A DNA stretch of 64,000 bases from JACMLD01 sp047602295 (lineage in GTDB: Bacteria > Bacteroidota > Bacteroidia > Chitinophagales > Chitinophagaceae): the NCBI GenBank assembly GCA_047602295.1, contig JASGHP010000001.1:2728001-2792000 (forward strand), given 5' to 3'. Position 1 is the first letter of the stretch; every line of letters starts with the position of its first letter. Below, piece by piece: positions 18,288-26,976 of the stretch. Under the pieces are notes generated by a model. That model was not told the DNA's origin. It did not search any database and saw only the letters and a program-made list of their open reading frames with translations. A program made the translations under genes and the position numbers.

Positions 18288-19955
18288 ATGAAAACACTGC
18301 TTATTGTTTTCTGCTTATTGTTATTTGCAACCTCTGCGGTTGCCCAAAGCTGCAACCCCAATATTGATTTTGAAGACGGCACTTTTAACAACTGGGAATG
18401 CTCCAGCGGTACTATTGATAAAAACGGAGTGATTATGATGTCTGCAGTAGGTGCCATCCCCAACAGGCATACCATGCTGCCATCAAAATCTCCTGCTGCG
18501 CAGGATGAGTATGGTGAATTCTCATTGAACAGCCCCAACGGCAGTAAATACTGTGTAAGACTGGGCAACAATATAAACGGGGGAGAGGCAGAGCGTATAA
18601 GTTATACGTTTACTGTACCTGCAACAGCCAATGATTACAGCATTGTATTTAATTATGCAGTAGTATTTGAAAATCCCGGACACCAGGCTTACCAGCAGCC
18701 ACGTTTTACCTCTCGTATTTTTGATGTAACGGCAAACCAATACATAGATTGTGGCAGTTTTGATTTTGCTGCTTCCAGCGGACTACCCGGCTTTCTGCTT
18801 TCTAAGCGCAAAGGCACTGCCGAAGTTTATTACAAACCCTGGTCTTCTGTTACCGTAAAATTGCCCGGTTACCAGGGCAAGCAAATACGATTGGAATTTA
18901 CTACCAATGATTGCACGCTGGGCGGCCATTTCGGTTATGCATATATAGATGTCATTAATAATTGCAACGCAGCATTGATTAGCGGAAATGTATCCTGTGC
19001 AGGAGATGATTCAATTACCCTTAATGCGCCTGCAGGCTTTGATGGATACAATTGGTACAATGCAGATTTTTCTCAATTGCTGGGAACCGGCAAATCGCTC
19101 ACCTTATCGCCTTTGCCTGCAGAAGGTACCGTGTATGCATTACAGTTATCACCGTTTGCAAGCCTGGGCTGTACCGATACTGTTTACACTACCATAAAAA
19201 GATCTTCCGATCCTTTTAAGTTTGGCGTGCAGGATTCTATTGCTGGCTGCCAGCCACAGGGTGTTGAATTGATAAGTGCATTAATGCCTGGCAATACACC
19301 GGGTTTGCTGTATAATTATTTAGATTCTACAAAGGAAACGGCCGTTATACCCGATTATGGGATAAGCATGACAGGGAAATATTTTATTAAGGCTACCAAT
19401 GCAGCAGGTTGTACGGCTACAAAGCCGGTGAAAGTAATTGCATGGCCGATACCAGTGTTTACCGTTACCAACCCCAAACCTGTTACGGCACCCACTACCA
19501 TCAATCTTTCAACTACGGTAAATGATCCTTCACTCATTTTTTCTTATTGGAAAGATGACAAGGCTACACAACCTGTCAGCAATCCGCAAGCAGTTGAAAA
19601 CAGTGGTACTTATTTTATAAAGTCGCTCGATAGCAATGGGTGCGTATATATTGAACCTGTTGTAGTAACCATTGGTGCCATCATGCAGATGCCTTCTGCA
19701 TTTTCGCCCAATGGAGATGGTAAAAACGATGTATTCAAACTGGCTGCGCGGGGAGGTATTGCCAGTATACCTTATTTTAAAATATTTGATCGCTGGGGTA
19801 AACTTGTTTTTAGTACAACAGATCCCCAAAAAGCCTGGGATGGTACTTTAAACGGCCATCCGCAAGACAATGGCATTTATATCTGGATGATTAAAGCTGT
19901 TGATTATGCAGGCACTGTGTTTGAAAGCAAGGGAACTGTAACGTTGTTGAGATAG
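18288..19955 (+). CDS. Secreted protein with T9SS type B (gliding motility) C-terminal domain
   Basis: 555 residues. Signal peptide (MKTLLIVFCLLLFATSAVAQ), a jelly-roll-like domain in the first 230 residues (NIDFEDGTFNNWECSSGT), Ig-like/PKD-like repeats in the middle, and the gliding-motility-associated C-terminal domain (PSAFSPNGDGKNDVFK, FKIFDRWGKLVF, WDGTLNGHPQDNGIYIWMI), the type B sorting signal that sends proteins through the type IX system. Probably a cell-surface or secreted adhesin. The stop codon TAG at 19953 is also the first unit of an AGTTC repeat array. Confidence 0.9.
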   Translation: MKTLLIVFCLLLFATSAVAQSCNPNIDFEDGTFNNWECSSGTIDKNGVIMMSAVGAIPNRHTMLPSKSPAAQDEYGEFSLNSPNGSKYCVRLGNNINGGEAERISYTFTVPATANDYSIVFNYAVVFENPGHQAYQQPRFTSRIFDVTANQYIDCGSFDFAASSGLPGFLLSKRKGTAEVYYKPWSSVTVKLPGYQGKQIRLEFTTNDCTLGGHFGYAYIDVINNCNAALISGNVSCAGDDSITLNAPAGFDGYNWYNADFSQLLGTGKSLTLSPLPAEGTVYALQLSPFASLGCTDTVYTTIKRSSDPFKFGVQDSIAGCQPQGVELISALMPGNTPGLLYNYLDSTKETAVIPDYGISMTGKYFIKATNAAGCTATKPVKVIAWPIPVFTVTNPKPVTAPTTINLSTTVNDPSLIFSYWKDDKATQPVSNPQAVENSGTYFIKSLDSNGCVYIEPVVVTIGAIMQMPSAFSPNGDGKNDVFKLAARGGIASIPYFKIFDRWGKLVFSTTDPQKAWDGTLNGHPQDNGIYIWMIKAVDYAGTVFESKGTVTLLR

Positions 19956-20126
19956 TTCTTTAGTTCGAAAGTTCAGAAGTTCAGAAGTTCAATAGTTCGG
20001 AGAGTTCGATAGTTCGGAGTTCATAGTTCTTAGTTCGCAGTTCATCGAAGCAAACGGCTAGTAGCTAGTAGCTAGTAGCTCACAGCTTTCTAACTTACGA
20101 ACTATCGAACTTCGAACTAAGAACTT
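19953..20126. repeat. Stop-anchored AGTTC array with inverted right arm
   Basis: Left arm 19953-20045 repeats AGTTC every 7-9 bases, starting with the TAG stop of the T9SS gene. A linker TCGAAGCAAACG (20045-20056) and four TAGCTNN units (20058-20086) follow. The right arm (20089-20126) repeats GAACT and is the reverse complement of the left: the 13 bases at 20025-20037 pair perfectly with 20113-20125, after which TTTT follows. Confidence 0.85.
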
Positions 20127-20193
20127 TTAAGGTTTTCTTAATTTAATACAACGTAACTTATACAAGTTTTCTTTTTTCACAAAAATAGTCATC

Positions 20194-20412
20194 ATGAAAA
20201 AAATCATTTTGCTTGCCATCATTGCTTTTGCTGTTGGTACAGAAACACAGGCAGCGGGTAGTACGGCAACAACCAGTACTTTTTCGGTAAGTGCTGCCAA
20301 ACATGCAAATAGCGAAACACAGGTGCACAAGAAAAGGCATCGCCGTCATCATCACAAGAAAATGCATCATAGAAAACCACCGCCACCACCTCCAAGACCA
20401 CATCGCCCATAA
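20194..20412 (+). CDS. Small exported His/Pro-rich protein
   Basis: 72 residues: a signal peptide (MKKIILLAIIAFAVGTETQA), a Ser/Thr/Ala-rich spacer and a basic tail with runs of His and Arg then six Pro in a row and PRPHRP at the end. The tail could bind metal ions such as nickel, copper or zinc, or anionic surface polymers, but this is inference from composition. A very good terminator follows at 20436-20466, which supports a real transcribed gene. Confidence 0.6.
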   Translation: MKKIILLAIIAFAVGTETQAAGSTATTSTFSVSAAKHANSETQVHKKRHRRHHHKKMHHRKPPPPPPRPHRP

Positions 20413-20435
20413 CGGATAAGGTGAGAATGAACTAT

Positions 20436-20466
20436 AAAATCCCTGTGTAATAGCAGGGATTTTTTT
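20436..20466 (+). terminator. Terminator of the His-rich small gene
   Basis: Stem AAAATCCCTG (20436-20445) pairs with CAGGGATTTT (20454-20463), loop TGTAATAG, then further T residues. Confidence 0.8.
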
Positions 20467-20484
20467 ATGCTATGCTGTGCAGGC

Positions 20485-20982
20485 TTAATTTTCAAGGCTT
20501 CTAATCTCTGCTGTTCTTTCCAGGGTTTTATTGTCGCTAAGCAATGTTAAGAATTGAATAAGGCCTTTTGCTTCATCTGGTGGTTCCGAAGATTTCAAAT
20601 ATTTCCTTTGTCCGTTATAGTATACGATGATTGTTGTTTCTGCTACGTCCATTATATCACTATTTGGAAACTTCAATTCATTAATATTGCTGCTTTTTAA
20701 AATTTCAAGCAACTTATTATATTCTGTTTGCGATAGTACGCCTTTAAATTGCCCACTAAAGCGTTCGTCTGTCAGGCTTTTTGTCTTAAAATATTCTCTA
20801 TTTACATAGATGTTTTTGGCGCTATCAATTTCAAGATCAATTTGAGGACAAATTCCATTGCAGCGACTTGAATGAAATATGATTTTTGACAATCTTAGAT
20901 TATCGCCGGATTGGGCATTGCAAGAAAATAATAAGGCAAGCATCAACCAAAGCATTATATATAAGTACTGGCTTTTTATCAT
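20485..20982 (-). CDS. Hypothetical lipoprotein, DUF6438-like
   Basis: 165 residues with a lipoprotein signal (LALLFSC, lipid Cys at residue 21). The mature part contains KIIFHSSRCNGICPQIDLEI, with a Cys pair five residues apart, and a late strand segment TTIIVYYNGQRKYLKS; this resembles the DUF6438 family of Bacteroidota. No catalytic role is known. It is the last gene of a run of four unknown minus-strand genes (23311 down to 20485) with short gaps. Confidence 0.6.
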   Translation of the reverse strand: MIKSQYLYIMLWLMLALLFSCNAQSGDNLRLSKIIFHSSRCNGICPQIDLEIDSAKNIYVNREYFKTKSLTDERFSGQFKGVLSQTEYNKLLEILKSSNINELKFPNSDIMDVAETTIIVYYNGQRKYLKSSEPPDEAKGLIQFLTLLSDNKTLERTAEIRSLEN

Positions 20983-21018
20983 TTTAAAATGTAGTTTAAT
21001 ATTTTTTCTCAGCTGTAA

Positions 21019-21609
21019 TCAATAAGAATATCTTAAAATAACTCCAACTTCAGACCATTTTTCGTTTTCAAATTTATATAAGGATATTCCACCTCCACCC
21101 AACAGCAGGCTATAACCATTATCCCATTTAACTATTGCAAATGTTTTTGCATTATTAAATATTGGTCTGGAAAAATAATAGATATTTCTATCTCGGGGTT
21201 CTCTTGAGTTGTACTGGTTGATTTGCTTCCTGTAAAACCTGATTTGTTTATTATCTGAAATTTTTAGTTTTTGTAAAGCGTGTTTTTTTGATACCGTTTC
21301 TTCTCTTTCATTTAACAGCAAAAAATTTGGTAGTTCTTTGTCTGTCCAAAGGGTAGTGTCAATCAGTTTCGAATTATCGATGATTTCTAAAATTGCGGTT
21401 GTGTCAGGCGATTGATTGGATAGCTCTCTAATATTTTCAGCATATTTATGTATGTTCTTCTTGTCAAGATGTATAATTATTGGTTTTGAATAAACAAATA
21501 TTGCTCCCCGTCTACTTAAAGCAGTATCCAAAAGGCTTTGGTATTGGATTGTCTGCCCAAACGAAATTAAGCTGGCTATAATAGCTATGAAAAGTATTAG
21601 GGGTTTCAT
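21019..21609 (-). CDS. Hypothetical exported protein
   Basis: 196 residues with a signal peptide (MKPLILFIAIIASLISFGQ). The N-terminal half is helical and charged (KNIHKYAENIRELSNQ), the C-terminal half strand-rich (KTFAIVKWDNGYSLLLGGGGISLYKF). No recognised domain. It lies 36 bases upstream of the DUF6438-like gene. Confidence 0.55.
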   Translation of the reverse strand: MKPLILFIAIIASLISFGQTIQYQSLLDTALSRRGAIFVYSKPIIIHLDKKNIHKYAENIRELSNQSPDTTAILEIIDNSKLIDTTLWTDKELPNFLLLNEREETVSKKHALQKLKISDNKQIRFYRKQINQYNSREPRDRNIYYFSRPIFNNAKTFAIVKWDNGYSLLLGGGGISLYKFENEKWSEVGVILRYSY

Positions 21610-21698
21610 AAATGTTTCAGATAGGATGCAGGGATATGCGATTTTGCATATTTAGGATGCTTCAAATTTAATTTCAACTAGTTTTGTCAGGCTAGTTA

Positions 21699-22196
21699 CT
21701 AATTAAAAGTTTTGATAATCAAGTCTTTTAAGCGCCGTTGCGATTTCCTTGTTATCTCCAGTCTCATTGGTTGACCGTCTACATTCAATGTAATAGCAGT
21801 TATATTATTTTCTCGCAGAACAGGAACCTGATCTTTGTTCAATAAATGAATAATGTTTAAAGACAGGCTTCCATCTATATTAAAGTAGATAGTGTCCCTG
21901 TAGGGTTTATCCAGGGTTATTAAGCTATTATTTGAACTGGTCAGAATAATATTCGTAATAGCAACTTCCGGCATCTTTGATTGACGCTGAATTGTGGTAA
22001 AGAATGCTATACCAAACTGTCCATTTGTGAATTTTTGGGTTGAGGCGAAGAAATTTTTGGCAAAGCCTGCTGGTGAAAATGAAATAGCTATTTGCTGAGA
22101 GCTTGACGAAATAGATGTGTCATTCTCAAACGCGGATTGAGCATAGGTAATAAGCGATAGAAATAATGTAACAACAAAAATGAAGAATGATTTCAT
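21699..22196 (-). CDS. Hypothetical exported protein
   Basis: 165 residues from the ATG at 22196, which starts a signal peptide (MKSFFIFVVTLFLSLITYAQ); a start at 22214 would overlap the upstream gene by 4 bases and has no better support. The mature part reads as beta strands (QIAISFSPAGFAKNFF, MPEVAITNIILTSSNN) and ends in a Lys/Arg-rich tail. No family recognised. Confidence 0.55.
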   Translation of the reverse strand: MKSFFIFVVTLFLSLITYAQSAFENDTSISSSSQQIAISFSPAGFAKNFFASTQKFTNGQFGIAFFTTIQRQSKMPEVAITNIILTSSNNSLITLDKPYRDTIYFNIDGSLSLNIIHLLNKDQVPVLRENNITAITLNVDGQPMRLEITRKSQRRLKDLIIKTFN

Positions 22197-22210
22197 GCTA
22201 ATGTATATAA

Positions 22211-23311
22211 TCAACCACTAAATCTTTCAAAGGACTGCCAGTATTTGTCTTTATAAATTTTGTATTCTATCTCAAAACTATCCGAATACTTTTGTTGAGT
22301 CTTATAAAAGATTTTTGATGGTTTGCGAAAATCCCTGCAGGCAAAATATATTTCTCTTTCGCCATTACAAGTTTGTCGGCCAATATTTAAATAGCCTTCA
22401 GTATCTTTTAGCTCTCCTAGTAATTCTTCTTCTATTTCATTCAATAATTGATACTCATTCTCGCTTGGCATCCCATTGCTTTTACTTCCATCATATTTGA
22501 ATATTAAGATAGAAACCCAGGGATGTGATGCTTTGCTATCCCAGTTTATTAAGTCAGTATTAATTATAGCAAATAATTTATGGCCGCTTGCAAGCGTGGC
22601 TTCAAAATTTGAGTGTCCATCATTTTCTGTGTTGTGACGAATACCTTCATATTTTTCTATGAATTCTTTTTGTCGCCAAATAAGAAAATCTTTAAGCTTT
22701 TCAATTGGTATAAGATCTTTTTCTGCTTGATCGGGCCCAATTGTTTTTAAAGTATCGATATTATTTACAAAATCAAGTTCTCCCAGGTAATTGTCCAAAA
22801 AAATGCATACGCCTGTTGAAATTTGGTTTTTATTTTCCTCTGTAAAATCGTTGTGGACAATTGTTATTTCAATTTCATCCGGATATTCTTCAAATTCGGC
22901 ATAGTAAAAATTCATATTATCCTTGTTGAACTGATATCCACCCATTGATATGTTTACGTTTTCAAGATCAAGGGCGGGCTTTAATGCCGTGAATTTCCAT
23001 CCGGCTAAGTTTGGTGCAGCATTTACAAGTGATTCAACAAATGCGATGTTTTTTAGGTTTCCGTCAGCTGTTAAAACAAGTTCTGCAGTATTATCGTTAA
23101 GCATGCCTGCTAAATAAAAGTAGCCATCTTTAAGTTCACCAAGTTTTGGAGAAAGTTTATCAAAAAAACTCTCCTCAACTTCCTTGCTTTCTTTTTTACT
23201 ACTGAGCACCTTAAAAAATTCTTTTTCGTGGTTTGAAAACCAATCCCAAAAGTCACTGTATGATTTTATAGGTTTTTCTTTTTTGCCAAAAATATTTTTC
23301 AGGAAATTCAT
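22211..23311 (-). CDS. DUF695-like domain protein
   Basis: 366 residues, soluble, no signal peptide. The N-terminal part (SYSDFWDWFSNHEKEFFKVL) and the central acidic strands (PDEIEITIVHNDFTEENK) are followed by a C-terminal domain of about 130 residues (KLFAIINTDLINWDSKASHPWVSIL-type strand, then IFYKTQQKYSDSF) that matches DUF695 proteins, which have no known function. First gene of the minus-strand run of unknowns. The 900 bases upstream contain a 22-bp repeat array and no gene. Confidence 0.6.
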   Translation of the reverse strand: MNFLKNIFGKKEKPIKSYSDFWDWFSNHEKEFFKVLSSKKESKEVEESFFDKLSPKLGELKDGYFYLAGMLNDNTAELVLTADGNLKNIAFVESLVNAAPNLAGWKFTALKPALDLENVNISMGGYQFNKDNMNFYYAEFEEYPDEIEITIVHNDFTEENKNQISTGVCIFLDNYLGELDFVNNIDTLKTIGPDQAEKDLIPIEKLKDFLIWRQKEFIEKYEGIRHNTENDGHSNFEATLASGHKLFAIINTDLINWDSKASHPWVSILIFKYDGSKSNGMPSENEYQLLNEIEEELLGELKDTEGYLNIGRQTCNGEREIYFACRDFRKPSKIFYKTQQKYSDSFEIEYKIYKDKYWQSFERFSG

Positions 23312-24227
23312 TTGTTTACTTTACTTGTAATTAATAGAGGCTTTTTAGCTTTCTCACGTTTATTAGCTAACGATCAAATATACACCATTACCCAAAGTGC
23401 TGACTAGGCTAGGCATTTCTGCGTACATGTTTAACCCCCTTATAGGTTTTATCTGCTCAATTATGTTTAGAATTAAATAGAAGGAATTTATTTACACTAT
23501 GCATTGCCGTGCTAATTCAAAATAAAGTTTATGTACTAAAGTCATTCAATATTTTAGAAAACTTCTTTATGATTTACAGGAAATCATCACCCAAAATCAT
23601 GGTTTTTCATGGCAAAAACCACCATTCCTTCCTCTTGGAACCGGGTAAACCGGCGACCAAAACCACCATTCCTTCTTCCTGGAATCAGGTAAACCAGTGA
23701 CCAAAACCAGTATTCCTTGTACATAAAACCAGTATTCCTTGTACTAAAAACCATGGTTTTTAGCTTGCAAAACCATGGTTTTGGTCATTAGTTTTCATGG
23801 TTTTTAGCTCGCAAATTCGGTATTCTACACACTTATTTTCCTGTTTTTGCCTACTTAGTTTCCAGGTTTTGCACACTTAGTTTCCAGGTTTTTGACGGTT
23901 GGATTCATGGTTTTGCCTACTTATTTTCCGGGTTTTGCACACTTATTTTCCTGTTTTTGCCTACTTATTTTCCAGGTTTTGCACACTTATTTTCCAGGTT
24001 TTTGACGGTTGGTTTCCCTGTTTTATTAGAATGGCTTTTTAATAAACTGTTTTAATTCAGCCTGTTCGCTTACACGCTAAGTATTTATTGGGTTTCTTAC
24101 CACTTAGGGTATGTAGTAATGGTTATGAGTGAGACGTGACAATAAGAGGTCTGAAGTTCGAAACTTTGGAAGTTCGCAGTTCGAAGTAAGACCGTTAACT
24201 TATAAACTCCAAACTAAAAACTTCGAA
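23312..24227. other. Gene-free region with repeat arrays
   Basis: 916 bases between the starts/ends of two minus-strand genes. 23312-23570 shows AT-rich sequence without features; 23593-24010 is the 22-bp array; 24144-24236 is an AGTTC-type array that reaches into the end of the transporter gene. The short reading frame at 23509-23700 lies inside the array and is not taken as a gene. Confidence 0.7.
23593..24010. repeat. Degenerate tandem array, 19 units of 22 bp, imperfect inverted repeat
   Basis: Nineteen consecutive 22-base units in constant phase. Left units begin AAAACCA or GGAAxC; central units are near-palindromes AAAACCATGGTTTT; right units read TTTTCCAGGTTTTG plus CCTACTT or CACACTT. 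Left AAAACCAGTATTCC-type units are complementary to the GGAATACTGGTTTT-type unit of the sister array at 39808-40115. A-tract or T-tract recurs every 22 bases, about two helical turns. Confidence 0.9.
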
Positions 24228-24236
24228 CTAAGAACT
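24144..24236. repeat. AGTTC/GAACT array overlapping the transporter stop codon
   Basis: Read on the minus strand, AGTTC units start in the last codons of the transporter gene (GCGAGTTC, then TTAGTTC holding the TAG stop at 24228-24230) and continue at 7-8 base spacing. Positions 24171-24186 pair with 24221-24236 at 14 of 16 bases, forming a hairpin. Confidence 0.8.
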
Positions 24237-25244
24237 CGCCATCTTACTCGTTGCTTTCTCACTCTCCGGTTGCGGCAATAATAGCTTTTTACTAAATAAA
24301 CGATACAAGGTTTGGCAGAGCAGGTAAACAATAACAACGGTTGACAATAAAAGCAGGCAAGCCGGAATAATACTAAATGCTATACTGCTTCTATGACTTG
24401 CATAGCGAAATGATGCAATAGTGATGGCAACCAGTGGAAAGCCTACTGCCCACCAGGTAATCCTGAAAGGGCAGCATTTGGGTAGTAAAATAATTTTGCT
24501 AAAAAGCACGAGCAATAAAAAAATATCAAAATAAAAAAAGATGGCGGTTACTATATCCTGTTGTCCCATCAATGAATCATAACCGGAACAGGCCAGTGCA
24601 AAGGGTCCCACCAATATAAGAAGGGTAGGCTGCAACGGCTCTGGCAATGCCGGTTGAAACAATAATCTTGACAGCAGCAGTGTAAGCATTATTATACTGA
24701 ACATAAGACCAATGCCAAAAAACACAAGGCATATCTCATGAATGCCGGTAATGGGTAAACGATAACCCACTATTGGTACATCCAAAGTGCCAACTATGGG
24801 TATTATCCATGCAGGCATAGCGTTGCCAGGTTGTTGTTGTGTATCCAGCAGTTTTCTTATAAATATCCACGCAAATGCAAACATCAGAACAGCACCGCAA
24901 CACCAAATGCCTGTAGCCAATGCAATATTGTAAGGAAGTATAATTCCGGGAATGAGCAGCAGCGATATAATAAAAGTGCCAAAAAAACTAATAGCCACCG
25001 GGTGATCAAACTCTGCTTTTACCAGCGCAGGATATTTAATCCATTTTGCGATATAGGCAATGGTAAGTAAAATAAAAAAAGCCAATGCCAATACTTCAAA
25101 GATTGCTTTGGGCCAGGCAGGCAATCCCCAAAGTTTGTTTGCCCAGCCAAAAGAAAATGAAAGGCCGCAGAGCGACATTACAATACCAAATAAACTGGCC
25201 GGTAAAAATTCAAGAAAGGAAGGTTGTTTTGGTTGATCGGTCAT
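24228..25244 (-). CDS. SLAC1/TehA-type anion channel family protein
   Basis: 338 residues with ten hydrophobic helices, the number of the SLAC1/TehA/tellurite-resistance/C4-dicarboxylate family. The N-terminal FLEFLPASLFGIVMSLCGLS and helix FDHPVAISFFGTFIISLLLI (with the family's HP..FF segment) are typical. Homologues conduct small anions or organic acids across the inner membrane. The C-terminal tail after the last helix is short and charged; its final codons lie in an AGTTC repeat array, so the exact end may differ between strains. Confidence 0.85.
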   Translation of the reverse strand: MTDQPKQPSFLEFLPASLFGIVMSLCGLSFSFGWANKLWGLPAWPKAIFEVLALAFFILLTIAYIAKWIKYPALVKAEFDHPVAISFFGTFIISLLLIPGIILPYNIALATGIWCCGAVLMFAFAWIFIRKLLDTQQQPGNAMPAWIIPIVGTLDVPIVGYRLPITGIHEICLVFFGIGLMFSIIMLTLLLSRLLFQPALPEPLQPTLLILVGPFALACSGYDSLMGQQDIVTAIFFYFDIFLLLVLFSKIILLPKCCPFRITWWAVGFPLVAITIASFRYASHRSSIAFSIIPACLLLLSTVVIVYLLCQTLYRLFSKKLLLPQPESEKATSKMASS

Positions 25245-25321
25245 AAACTATGATTACTATATAAATATAATCTTAGTTCGCACCATAACAATAACTATTA
25301 ACAGGGGAGGAGATAGGCAAT

Positions 25322-25364
25322 AAAAAAAACCGGCCAGCAAATAATTTACCGGCCGGATTTTGAT
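25322..25364 (-). terminator. Terminator of the DUF6159 gene
   Basis: Stem CCGGCC (25330-25335) with GGCCGG (25351-25356), loop of 15 bases, and on the minus strand a run of eight T from 25329 down to 25322. It lies after the stop at 25379. Confidence 0.75.
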
Positions 25365-25378
25365 TATAATATAGAAGA

Positions 25379-26209
25379 CTATTTTTTAGTAATAAACAGG
25401 TTGTTTACAAACTGCTCATTGTAATTAGCAACAGGATCGCCATTTACATTGTGATAAACAGCGCTTACAAAAATGGTTTTAAGTGCACTTACAAATGCTG
25501 CCAATAGTACAAAACCCAGCACCGCCACTGCTACGCCTGCAATAGGATGAATAGCGTAACCAATCAGGAAGCCTGCAAGCCCAATGGCCAGTATACCTAT
25601 TAAGGTAATGAGGCCAAAGCTAAAGCCTGCGCCAATACGCTCTCCCCATTTTTCTTTCATGATACTTGCAGAACGTTTAAATGCATCAATAGGGCCAAGG
25701 TTTTCATAAGCAATAACAGGCACAACAAAGAATGTGGCAATGCCCCATACAATACCTATTATGCCGGTAATAATTTTTCCCAGCGAGCCCACATTCTCCT
25801 GGATAAGTCGCAGCACCATTCCTACTGAAGCGGCCAGTACAGACCATGCGAAAATATATTTTATGCGGCTCATGCTAAAGCTGATGCCTTTTTGTATGGT
25901 GGGTTCTTCTCCTTTAAAATACAGCGATGTGCAATGTATCAATGCCATGTTGAAGAATACAATCACAAAATAGTTGATGATGTAAAAGATAAACATGCTG
26001 CCATACTGCAGCGCAGGACTGCTTTGTTCCAGGTTGTCCATATCCCAGCCGTGCAGGCCAAGCATCGCCAAAAAGAATGAACCGGTAATAAGCACCAGCG
26101 CAATGCCGGAGAGAATAGGGAAAATAATTAGTTGCCTGTTTTCCTGCAATACTTTTAAACTGTTTTTAGCAATCTGCCATCCATTGGATAATCGGTCAAT
26201 AAAATTCAT
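25379..26209 (-). CDS. DUF6159 family membrane protein
   Basis: 276 residues, about six transmembrane helices. It opens with the family hallmark RLSNGWQIAKNSLKVLQENRQLIIFPILS and later has NMALIHCTSLYFKGEEPTIQKGISFSM and the segment AYENLGPIDAFKRSASIMKEKWGE, which is like the membrane domain of glycerophosphodiester phosphodiesterase-type proteins. No known function. Monocistronic with its own terminator; upstream lies a repeat-rich gap of 330 bases. Confidence 0.8.
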   Translation of the reverse strand: MNFIDRLSNGWQIAKNSLKVLQENRQLIIFPILSGIALVLITGSFFLAMLGLHGWDMDNLEQSSPALQYGSMFIFYIINYFVIVFFNMALIHCTSLYFKGEEPTIQKGISFSMSRIKYIFAWSVLAASVGMVLRLIQENVGSLGKIITGIIGIVWGIATFFVVPVIAYENLGPIDAFKRSASIMKEKWGERIGAGFSFGLITLIGILAIGLAGFLIGYAIHPIAGVAVAVLGFVLLAAFVSALKTIFVSAVYHNVNGDPVANYNEQFVNNLFITKK

Positions 26210-26542
26210 GGTTTATGGTTTTTAGGATATGAATATACCCAATTGCTGAAAGAAATGCAAGAGAAAAGCTGAACCATGATTTATAGGATTAGATAGATTA
26301 TAGGATTTTTATTCGCGGCAGTTTTACCACAGAGGCGCAGGAGGTTTTTCTCAGAGGTAGAGGAGGGGAGCAAGAGGAAAGCTACAAGCTGTTAGCTGCG
26401 AGCTATTAGCTCTTTTGCTTCGCCATTTTTGTCTGAACCATGATTTATAGGATTAACAGATATCCATGATTTTTATTCGCGGCAGTTTTACCACAAAATG
26501 GACGAGCTATAAACTAAGAACTTAAAACTTAACACTTACAAC
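26210..26542. repeat. Composite repeat region: two CATGATT elements between AGCT and TAAG arrays
   Basis: Two copies of the dispersed element (26269-26330 and 26431-26495), each ending in TTCGCGGCAGTTTTACCAC. Between them AGCTNNN units with 7-base spacing (26380-26412) lead into linker TTTTGCTTCG and TCTGAACC. From 26506 heptads reading AACTTAA/CACTTAC (TAAGTTN on the minus strand) run into the stop codon of the gene at 26543. No gene is present in these 333 bases. Confidence 0.85.
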
Positions 26543-26902
26543 TTACAACTTTTCTTCCGGTACATCTTCAATACGGAAATAAACAGGCAAGCCTCTTTCT
26601 TTGGCAATTCTTACATCTTCATCAGCACCTTTGGAAGCGCCTTCTATACGAAGAACGGCGTCGCATTTTTGAAGAAGCCTGTGTGCTGCGGGGTATTGTA
26701 TTTCCTCCCATGCTGCATCACCAGGTTTTACTGAGCCGGCAAGATGAATCAATGGCAGCGCCACCCATTCGCCAATCATTGGTATATGACCTTTTCTAAA
26801 CAGGGGCAAGGCAAGCGCTTCCAGGTTGTTTAAATTTTTTTGCATTAAATCTGCATTGTCGTTGGTGCCGCTTCTGTACGGCCCGGCAATAAGTATTAGC
26901 AT
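26543..26902 (-). CDS. DUF4406 / nucleoside deoxyribosyltransferase-like protein
   Basis: 119 residues. The start MLILIAGPYRSG, the helix with HIPMIGEWVALPL, the segment CDAVLRIEGASKGADEDVRIAKERGLPVYF are characteristic of the DUF4406 / nucleoside 2-deoxyribosyltransferase-like fold (Rossmann-like, binding a nucleoside or nucleotide). Substrate unknown. Its stop TAA at 26543-26545 is a unit of a TAAGTTN heptad array, and the last codons AAG TTG already fit the repeat. Confidence 0.75.
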   Translation of the reverse strand: MLILIAGPYRSGTNDNADLMQKNLNNLEALALPLFRKGHIPMIGEWVALPLIHLAGSVKPGDAAWEEIQYPAAHRLLQKCDAVLRIEGASKGADEDVRIAKERGLPVYFRIEDVPEEKL

Positions 26903-26976
26903 CGACTATTATTATTTATGCTGCAAAAGAACAAACAATACTGTCAATAAAAAATAAGGTAGATTAAGAAATGGGG

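Noticed and set aside
23593..24010. CRISPR array (22-bp periodic units)
   Set aside because: Units are contiguous without unique spacers, all degenerate, and no cas genes are present.
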